A DNA stretch of 64,000 bases from Amborella trichopoda (Eukaryota; Streptophyta; Magnoliopsida; Amborellales; Amborellaceae). The notes below the pieces were generated by a model, which saw only the letters and a program-made list of their open reading frames with translations, had not been told where the DNA came from and searched no databases. Positions 55,201 to 64,000 of the stretch are shown one piece after another; position 1 is the first letter of the stretch, and each line of letters opens with the position of its first letter. The position numbers were made by a program, and so were the translations under genes. The stretch covers positions 4,328,082 to 4,392,081 of the forward strand of contig NW_006500104.1 of assembly GCF_000471905.2 (NCBI RefSeq), written 5' to 3'.

Positions 55201-56560
55201 AATTGGAAAAGAAAATGACATTGGTCAACAAAATAAAGAGGGACCTCATATCGCTCAATATATAACTAGTAATATATAGGCGTGTCGCACGTGATATTTA
55301 ATATTAATCACTGAAATATATTTAATATTGGAAAATATTTTCAATAAAACGTGGTCTTAGAAATTATTGAGTTGTATCCTCACAATTGAATAATTTTATT
55401 AAATGATTATGATTTTTTTAATACCATGAAAGAAAAAATAAATCAAATATACTATTTGTGATAAATGAGATAAGCAGGATCCGAAAAAATTGTAAATGCT
55501 ATTTTAAATAGAGAAGTATTTTAAATTGACTATTGTATTAAATAATTATAATTGATACATTATATTTAAAATATTTGCTTAACATATATCCATTTGGCAT
55601 TAATTAAAACAAAATGATTAAATAATTCAAATTGCCTAAATAAAAGTGATAGAGAATTTTTTTTTCAATTTCATTTTGGATGTTTTGTTTTACAAAAAAT
55701 AATATATTTACCATTATGTTATAATTTGAATTATATTGTCTTATAGAGTTTTCAAATTTTTATATAATAAGCTGTAATTATTTGTGCTTTTAGGCAACAC
55801 TTTTTTTGGCAAGAAATAATTTATTTACTAATAGATATTATAATTTCAATTATATTAATTATAAAAACACTTTAAAAGATGATTTAGTTGTGTTATAATT
55901 TATTAATAGATATTTTGGTGTATTATAAAAACACCAAAAAGAAGAATAAGTTTACTAATATATCATAATTTCAATGTTACATTAGTAAATATATTTATAA
56001 CAAAAAAAAAATCATGGTTTTGATATTATATAGAGATAACAAATCCTACCCAATTGTGATGCCTTATGCCTTTGAAGAATTATTATTTATAATTCCTAAT
56101 TCCTTTGCAAATTGATGGGAGTTAAGGAAAATTGAAACGTCAACGTACTCAATACACACATAGAGGTATAGTGTAAAAAAAAACAAAATTTAGAGATGTA
56201 CTCGTAGTGTGCATCTATGCTCATAGAGAGTTTCCCATTTTATCAACAATTTAATAATTTGATATTTTTCAACCATTTCAACTTATGTGAAGGATTGGGA
56301 AAAAAATTATTTATTGAAAATTCTGCAAAAAAACTATTGCAAGGAAACATGAAATTTTTAAAAATATTAATAAGCTTACCTCTAGTTGCCTACGTAAATT
56401 ACGTGATTTCCATGTGTAGAGAAAAGCATCAAAGGTAAGCCATGAGGAAGCACAATGTTAGAAAATCAAAGTTAACTGTAGTAGACCTAACATTGAAAGA
56501 TAATTCATACTACTCAATTAACCTAGAACTGGTAATAATTCATTTTTAGAATCAAGTTAA
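55201..56560. other. AT-rich intergenic DNA, possible Helitron 3' end at its left side
   Basis: On the minus strand 'cgtgcgacacg' (55281-55291, a 4-bp stem with a 3-nt loop) is followed after about 11 bases by CTAG (55269-55266) and then T, the layout of a plant Helitron terminus. No matching TC start was found. The remainder is AT-rich without a gene. Confidence 0.25.
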
Positions 56561-56752
56561 AAGCATAAATTGTTTGGGTTGGGCATTAGAGAGAGAGATA
56601 CGACATTGAGAAAGAGAGATGCATACCTTTTAGACCAAATTGACATACATAAGAAAGGGGCTGGCATGGTGGTGGTGGTCACATCCCCACACCTAGTGAC
56701 CATATCGTGGTATCCATTCTTACTACTAATACCCCCAATTAATACCTTCAAA

Positions 56753-56960
56753 ATGTAACTCCCTAATCTATTTAAAAAATGGGTAAGGGCCTCTCTTCTC
56801 TATGAGAGAGAATGTAACTCCCTAATCTATTTAAAACACAGGTAAGGGCCTCTCTTCTCTATGAGAGATAATATAACTCCCTAATGAAGAAAATACTACC
56901 TTAAAAGGGTAGAGAGAGAATAAATGAAGAAAAACCCACCTTAAAAAGGTAGAGAGAATA
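56753..56960 (+). repeat. Tandem repeats of 61 and about 42 bp
   Basis: 'atgtaactccctaatctatt' plus 'ggtaagggcctctcttctct' is repeated at 56753 and 56813 (61-bp period), and the start of a third unit is at 56872. Next come two units of 'accttaaa(a)aggtagaga' with 'gaataaatga'. Confidence 0.8.
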
Positions 56961-57028
56961 AATGAGAGGAGAGAGAGTTCGTTGAGAGGGGAGAGGTAGA
57001 GAAATAGAGAGAATAAATATTGAGAGGG

Positions 57029-60000
57029 TTTTTTTTTTTATAGAAATTCCACTACTTCACTAAACTAAAAAGAAATTACATAGTCCCTTTTCACTAGGAA
57101 ATCAGCCAGAACATTAGCTTCCCTATAAACATGAACAAAAGAGAAAGATAAAGGCTGAGCAAGGTCAATAATTTGAAGTAGTAAAGCTCTTAATAATTTG
57201 AAGTAGTAAAGCTTTGAATTCCCACGGCAACTTCTGCTCCCCCTTACACCATTTGATGACATTTAAAGTATCTACTTCAAAGACACAATAATGACCCAAA
57301 TTTCTTTTCACAAAAATGTGTAAACCAAAGAAGAGAGTGAATAATTTAGTATAATTAATAGTACGCACCCCCAAAGGCCTAACATAGGAGAAAACAACAG
57401 TCCCTTGCCAATCTATAAGCACACCCCCAAATCCTGTCAGACCTGGATTGCCTAAAGAGCTGTCGTCAAAGTTCAGCTTAAAACCCCCCACAGACGGGAG
57501 CATCCACCTTGCTTTAGGACTACATTTCAAAAAACCCAACTGAAATAACAATTTCAAATTTCTCTTAACATCCACTTTTGAAATATCTTGGCCAAATTTA
57601 GTAATTGAAAGATATTGCCAAATGCCATGTAAAATATTATCCCAAATGATCTCAAAAGGTAAACAAATCCCATCAAACACTCGTCTATTCATTTCTTTCC
57701 AAATTTCCCATAAAATAACCCCTCTAGAGATTTGCCAAATAATAGCTCATGTTCGAGGCAAATCAAAAGACAAATTCTGCAATATATCTGTAACACTATA
57801 AGGCATCACCATTGCAAACCCAAGCAGAGCAAAGAATCTCCTCCATATGTAATAGGTAAAAGAATAATGCATAAAAATATGGTCACCTGATTCCCCGTTA
57901 TTCTTACACATCAGACAAATATTAGGCAGGATTTTCGCCCTCTTAATAAGGTTGCCAATCGTGAGCACCTTATTTTGAACAACTAGCCATAAAATCCCTT
58001 ACACCTTCAAGGGTAATGGCCACCTCCAAATGATAGCTAATTTAGCTCTTGACCAGCACCACTTATCATGAAATAGAAGCTGGTACATCGACTTTATTGA
58101 GAAAACACCATCCTTATCAATCTCCCACACAATATCATCTAAAGCATTTCGAAGGATATAAACCTCATCCCGCAGTTTGAGCAAATCAATAAACTCAGAA
58201 AATAGGGAGTCCGGGATCCTATTATAAAGAAGCTTAATATTCCAAAGAATGTGATCACCTCTGCGCTCATAAAAATCAGAAAGTATACCATTTGAATTAG
58301 CCACTCTTTGAAAGATATTACAAAAAACAAGTTTCAAAGGAGCATCCCCAACCCATTTATGGTGCCAGAAAGAAATATTGTCACCATTGCCAATAGACCA
58401 CCAAATGTCTCTTTGAATCAAAGTTTTACAATTATGAATCGATTTCCATGAATGAGACAAGCCTCTAATCTCCCGTCTATTATCCACCCATATTCCAAAC
58501 CTATCCACACCATACTTAGAAACAATTACTTGATACCAGAGATGATCTTTGCAAGTTAAACTCCTCCACTACCATTTACAAAGCAATGCTTGGTTGACTG
58601 TGATAATTTTCCTAATCCCAAGACCACCATCCCAACGAAGAAGATGGAATCTCCTTCTCTCCACCGAGGATCCCCATAGAAAGTTTCTCATCATCATTTT
58701 GATCCTCCTTGCAACCGAGGAAGGAATTTGTAGGATTGACATTTGATAAATGGGTAAATTAGACAAACAAGCCTTTATCAACGTAATTCTACTCCAACGG
58801 AAAGATACTAAAACTTCCACAGGTCTAATTTAACTTGAATGCGCTGCAGAATTTTATCTCAAACAGCAATAGGAAGACATTCATCCGAAATAAGCATACC
58901 TAGATAAATGATTGGAAACTTGTCAACCTTACAACGTAAAATCTGAGTCACTGAATTTAAAATCTCATCACTACAATTCAAACCAAACACTGCAGTTTTC
59001 CAAAAGTTAACCTTAAGACTTAAGGCTACTTCACAACAATTTATCAGGGTTGCAATGTTGTGCACCTGATCGATCTGCGCTTCACAGAACAATAATGTAC
59101 CATCAGCATATTGCAAATAAGAAATACAAGGGCCCCCATTAGGCATCTGAAAACTAGAGAAATGACCACTCTTAGCAACATTCGACATCATTAAGTTGAA
59201 ACATTCAGCATAAAAAGTGAACAGGAAAGGAGAGAGCAGGTCACCTTGACGAAGACCCCGGGTCTCATAATAGAGAAGTGTGCTAAAGATAAACATCCAA
59301 AGATCCACTGTCCCATTTATTACTAAAGCCCATATTCTTCATCATCTCTAATAAAATGCTCCACTCAACCCTATCATAAGCCTTTTCCATATCAAGTTTG
59401 ATCACTACCCCAGGTAACCCGCTTCTAATTTGAAAGTGGATGCATTCTTGCGTAACTAGGATACTGTCAGAAATCAGCCTATCCTTGATAAAGGCCGATT
59501 GGAGATTAGAGATAATGAACGAAAGAACCACGTTCAGCCGTTCAGCCAAAACCTACACCATAATTTTGTACATGCTAGTCAACAAACTAATGGGTCTAGT
59601 ATAACCCAAAAAGGCTATGGAAGACATTTTAGAGATTAAAGCAATGTAGGTAGAATTCACTCCTTTAAAAAGATACCCTCTCCGAAAGAAACCCTTAGTC
59701 ATTTCCAGAAGTTCACCACAAACCAAATTCCAAAATTTTCAAAAAAAGATTAAAGGGAATCCATCAAGACCAAGGGCCCTATCACTCGAAAATGCAAATA
59801 CCGCAATTTTAAGTTCTTACATACTAATGTCCCTATCCAACAGAGTACAAATTGGAAGGAAGCACTTTGAAACCTACCCTACTTAGATTAGGCAAAACAT
59901 TAACTTCTGAAGAGAATACCTTTTGGAAGTGACTAATAATAGTTTGGGACATACCTACACTAACATCAGGCTCCACACCCTGAATAGTAAGACCTGAAAC

Positions 60001-63000
60001 ATCATTTTGGCGTCGACTGGCATTAGCAGTAGCATGAAAGAATTTGGTGTTCAAATCACATTCTTTCAGCCATTTGACCCTTGATCTTTGTTTCCAGTAC
60101 ACCTCTTCCACCCTTCTGAGATCCTGAAGCTCATTAATTTTGACACTTCTAGCCAAAGTCATCTTCTCATACCACATTCCAGGCTGTTGCATGGTGTCAT
60201 CAATCTCCTCTATACACCTCAACACCTTGTCAATCTTTCTTTTAACAGAGAATCCCTTATCTTTTTTCCAAACCATGAGCTTATGCTTAATATTTTACAG
60301 CTTTTTGTGTAATTGGAAATCTAAAGAGCCAAGGGAAATCGAATTAACCCATGTACTTCTAATAATCTCAATAACTTCTTTTTCCTGCAGCCAACCAATC
60401 TCTAGCCGAAAAGGTTTAGGACCCTCCAACCAAACTTTAGAAAACAACAACAAGGAGGTACAGTTAGAAGAGAGTCTAGGGAGAGCTTTGACAGAAGCCA
60501 AAGAAAACAAATCCGACCACTCCCCAGAAACCAAGAATATGTCTAGCTTAGACATAGACAAATTTAAGACACTACCATTGGTCCAAGTAAAAGTCGTACC
60601 AAAAATTGGAAGATCAATCAAAGCATGGCTCTCAATAAATCGATTAAAGAGTCGCATAGATGCATTGATCACCCCACCATTAGAACTCTCTTCAGGCTAT
60701 CTAGTAAAGTTAAAATCCCCCCCCCAAACAAATAGGAAATGGAATTGAGAAATATCATCATCCATATCAGAAATGAAAAAAACTTTTTGATCAAAAGAAT
60801 GAAGACCATAAACATTCAATAGGCCCCACTGAAAGTCAGCCTCAGGACCCACAAAACCAACAAGCAAGAAATTGTCTTTTTTCACCAAAGTAAAAGACAG
60901 TAAAACAGAAGGATCCCACAACATCCACACACCCCCAGAGGCCCCATCAGAATCCAGCCCCACAAAATCTAAAGCTCCAGGACCCCACACTTCCCGAGCC
61001 CCAAGTAAATTAGGATTGGGAAGTTTGGTCTTTTGAAGGATAAGCACAGTAGGTCTACATTTGCAAACCAAAAACAAAATATCTCTCTTACGTTTTGAGG
61101 TCACCTAGACCTCTACCATTCCAAGATAGAACTAGCATTAAAAAGGTTTAGAGAGGGAGAAACCAGACCCATCCCAGTTGAAGCCAAACGACCTCACTAT
61201 CTCCATCTCTGAATCCATAGCCTCATCGTCCAAAGCCTCCATGTCCAAAGCCTCATCGAAAGCAGAGTCCAATGATGACGGAGAGGAGGAGCTAAGTTTA
61301 ATGACTTGTGCTTCACAAATAACAATACCTGATGGTCGAATTCCCCGAGCCATTAGTCGAGCCGATGATCTAGTGCCTTTCATCGGGCTCTTTCCTTTCT
61401 TCTTTTTCTTGGCCGCATCCTTCAAGGGAGATATCTGACCACCAGGAGTGACATTCTTGCCTGCCTTGTCCACGGACCCCTGCTCAGCACCAGAAACATT
61501 GCTCTCAACATACTCTGCTCTAAGTTTATCTACTATATCCTTGAAAACAACTCCAATGGGCAAATCGAAGTCCATCTCGCTGTCATGAACAATAGCAACC
61601 ACCTAAACTCCAGAAGGATCCACCTGATTAGTAGAAGAAGAGAAGAAACGTGCACTGCAGGAACATGGGTCGGGATCTCAGTAGGCACTGCTGACAGGTG
61701 GAGAAGTAAAGGTCGCTCATTAGACGGGTTCACGTTCAGAGGTGCAATAATATCCGCAGCAACCACAACATTCCCACGTTCCACCATCCCTGCATCAGCA
61801 TCCTCCACGGCGATCTCTGGTTCCACCAGCCCTCCATTGACTTTGAGAATAGCATTGGGGGGGAACTCCACAACACCCACATCCATCATAGCAATAGGGA
61901 CAACCTCTTCATCCACCACAACCAAAGCCAAAGGACTGATTATGAGCGGATCAAAAGATGGCCTGCCGGAGGGGCGCTTCTTCTTGGCAGCCTGACGATG
62001 CCGAAGATGATACATAATGCTAAGCACCACATGAACAAACTGCAGAGCCGCCGACGAATGTAGACGATGACCAGCTAGGGATAGAGCAGCAGCCACCAAC
62101 TTCGCTCTAAAGAAATGGCTATACTCTACTAAAAGAAGACTCTTCAAAAGAATGGGAAAGAAGGCTCCATCCTTCAGGCATGCTTGCACAGGGAAAGAGC
62201 AGGCGTCCAAGTGGCTACCCACAGTTATCTCAAACGTCGCAAATCGAGCCGCAAATCCCTGGCGTAGGGATTCACCTCCCACCTTTTTAGCTACCTTAAT
62301 ATCAAAATTATGGTCTAACTTAGGTGGACGCGTGGTCAATGAAATCAGTTTTGATCAGTGTTATCCAAAACGTTCGTCAAAGAAGTCGCCAGAGAACTCG
62401 CAAAACATCCCACAGGAATCCACCATTTAGGGATTTTTAAAATTTGAAATTCCTTCATCCCTGTCCTAGGAATCCAAGAGTTATAAAATGGTTGGGAAAC
62501 ACGGCTTGGAACAGGCTTGGCAAGTACATGAGGACACCGACGAATAAATTTTTGCCATCCCATCTCCGCCTCTGGCTGCTTTGGGTCATTTATCTGAATA
62601 ATAGAAGATCCACTATTCTTTTCTTTCAATTCACACGTGCCTAAAATAAAAAAGGACTCCTGGCCCACTTGAAGCCTGACAAACTTGGGAATGGGAATAC
62701 CACACAATTTTCAAATACGGATATAGACACAACGCATGTCAACACCATCAATAGCAGGTTCATCAATATCGCAAAACTCACCACAATTATTTGTCAACTT
62801 TCGAAAAGTCAGCAAGGAAAAGAAATACCAGATAACCGGATCTAGAGACTGTCCTTCCACAAATAAGAAAGATGGGATGCAGGTTTCCAAAGCTCAAGAG
62901 ACAAAAGTCTTCCTTTAATACGAACAAAACGATTGTGCAAAGCCATAACAACATCTTCTTTCGAGCACAAGAAAAAGACGATCTTGTTGTCTGCTATGAT

Positions 63001-63213
63001 CTTAACCTTAGGAGCATATGACAACCCCTAGCTTCTTCTAGCCCAATCAAAAAGGCCAAAGATGTCAGTAGAGGGTAGAGAGAAAGAACCCACCATAGGA
63101 AAGTTCGCCCCAGACAATAGACCTCCACTAGGGTTGAATCTAATAGAAACTACAGAACCACCACGTTCATCAGAAACCTCACCGCCATCTTCATTCTCTA
63201 CCGCTCCCTTCAT
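57029..63213 (-). mobile_element. L1-type LINE, minus strand, near full length but broken
   Basis: Poly(A) tail seen as T-run 57029-57039. Reading 5' to 3' on minus: ORF1, 63213-61138, with a DUF4283-like stretch (ADNKIVFFLCSKEDVVMALHNRFVRIKGRLLSLELW, about 62995-62885) and a basic run QAAKKKRPSGR. ORF2 endonuclease, 61104-60295 (KRDILFLVCKCRPTVLILQKTKL, GGVWMLWDPSVLLSF, GGDFNFTR, GTTFTWTNG). RT linker, 60276-59833 (RSRVKWLKECDLNTKFFHATA). Reverse transcriptase, about 59780-58570 (AFIKDRLISDSILV, IKLDMEKAYDRVEWS, LRQGDLLSPFLF, YADG in place of YADD). zf-RVT, 58508-57747 (ISFWHHKWVGDAPLK, CLMCKNNGESGDHIFMH). RNase H, 57560-57065 (FKLNFDDSSLGNPGLTGFGG, HVYREANVLADFLVKRD). Roughly six to ten breaks by eye. 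Not active. Confidence 0.92.
57167..57213 (-). repeat. 25-bp tandem duplication inside LINE RNase H
   Basis: 'aataatttgaagtagtaaag' plus 'ct' occurs at 57167-57188 and 57192-57213. The 25-bp period shifts the frame within the RNase H domain, one visible cause of its decay. Confidence 0.85.
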
Positions 63214-63398
63214 CCTTTCTTCACAAAGTTGTTCCTACTTCCCCATACCGAAATTTATTTTAAAATCCCTCCTCTACAGCTACGGATGCATGTGTATGCC
63301 AACTGCACCCTTTAAAAGATGCATGAGTACATCAGTGGCTAAAGACCTCGTCCTTCCAGTCCGTTGTCAATGGAATTGTCGCTCCGAAGTACCATAGG

Positions 63399-63480
63399 GA
63401 CCTTTTTTTTTTGGGGTGAGTCAATGGGGAGAGGGCCTCGACCCTTGGTAGGATTTTATAGATAAATAATAATGTATAGA
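63399..63480 (-). mobile_element. Isolated LINE 3' tail (about 80 bp)
   Basis: On minus it reads '...gaggccctctccccattgac', 'tcacccc' and an A-run (plus T-run 63400-63412). This matches the end of the LINE at 54293 ('ggccttctcccccattgact', 'taccc', A15). It is a very short 5'-truncated copy of that subfamily, standing just upstream of the near full-length LINE. Confidence 0.7.
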
Positions 63481-63940
63481 TAACTAAGGAAATAGTGAGA
63501 TTCGTTTTCGTATTAAGAGAGAGATAATGGGAGAGAGAATAGAGTGTGTTATAGAAAAACTTCCAAATTTTGTCATGTATTTTTATATGCATTATTTATT
63601 ATATATGTATATTAAATATAGGGGGAGAGCTTTCAGGAAAAAGATTTTAAGACTTCCAAATTTTTGTCACATATTATATTGGGGGATATGTAAAGTTCCA
63701 ATCATCTATTATATAGGGGGATATGTAGAGTTCAAATTTTTGTCACTCAAGGAAAGATGTGGAAATTTGTTTTTTAGGAAAGAGAGGGAGAGAGAGAATG
63801 TTTTTTTGGGAAAGAGGGAAAGAGACGGAGAGAGAGAGAGGGACTGAGAGAGAGGTAAATATGGGAGGAAATATTTAAGGAAAGAGTGAGATTTGATTTT
63901 GGGGGAGAGATTTAGGGAGAGAAAAGAGGGAGATAGAGAG

Positions 63941-64000
<60 letters not shown>
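63481..64000 (+). repeat. GA-rich region with (GA)n microsatellite at the window end
   Basis: 'ggggatatgta(a/g)agttc' occurs at 63682 and 63718 within a roughly 60-bp duplicated stretch ('caaatttttgtcac' at 63657 and 63734). GA-rich DNA follows, ending in a pure (GA)n run from about 63941 to the edge. Confidence 0.8.

Noticed and set aside
1-64000. CRISPR arrays, bacterial-type operons, tRNA or rRNA genes
   Set aside because: None seen. The tandem repeats lack spacers of the CRISPR kind, and I found no cloverleaf with conserved A and B box sequences.

Overview
The window is nuclear DNA of a flowering plant. It holds spliced plant genes (a COBRA-like gene with GT-AG introns and a bifunctional folate enzyme with a mitochondrial leader), a plant ESCRT-III gene, RNase H-bearing plant L1 LINEs, RTE LINEs, many hAT-, MULE- and PIF-type non-autonomous elements, and long GA/CT runs. 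I cannot name the species. Gene density is low: three host genes are supported in 64 kb, and all lie in the first 19 kb. There are two assembly gaps (7900-8490 and 36187-36206).

Layout. 1-2.7 kb: a COBRA-like (COBL) gene on the minus strand, four consecutive exons in phase, 3' end beyond the left edge and first exon not found. 3.0-6.9 kb: an array of CCCGAC-rich repeat units and a 2.8-kb hAT-like element. 7-14.6 kb: microsatellites, a gap, a MULE-like element carrying a higher-order minisatellite (9447-10399), a truncated LINE (about 11170-12605) and two small elements (13799-14190 and 14255-14549). 14.8-15.5 kb: CHMP1 (ESCRT-III) on the plus strand. 16.7-18.8 kb: mitochondrial HPPK/DHPS on the minus strand. 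19.5-22.4 kb: a LINE inserted into another LINE. 24.4 kb: a MITE with long terminal inverted repeats. 26.3-30.8 kb: an L1 remnant, an RTE LINE with a 14-bp target duplication, a hAT-like element inside it, and a second inverted copy of that hAT family. 31.8-35.2 kb: an RTE tail and a probable LINE ORF1 remnant. 34.4-38.4 kb: a 1.8-kb near-identical duplication across a gap, ending in a PIF/Harbinger-like element. 39.5-40.5 kb: a LINE 3' remnant and a tiny LINE-tail insertion. 41.5-48.4 kb: GA-rich DNA, a MULE-like element with long terminal repeats and a 1.1-kb tandem duplication. 48.6-54.3 kb: a decayed L1 interrupted by a third copy of the hAT family. 57-63.2 kb: a nearly complete but broken L1 on the minus strand.

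The three host genes have no evident joint function: cell-wall cellulose patterning (COBL), endosomal sorting (CHMP1) and folate synthesis (HPPK/DHPS). What stands out is the insertion history. Several elements can be placed exactly by their target-site duplications, and two host LINE reading frames become continuous when the later insertion and one duplication are removed on paper. The most notable items are the three-copy hAT-like family with 8-bp duplications, two copies of which form a 1.2-kb inverted pair, and the MULE-like element whose interior is a GC-rich four-part minisatellite. No new multi-gene system was found.
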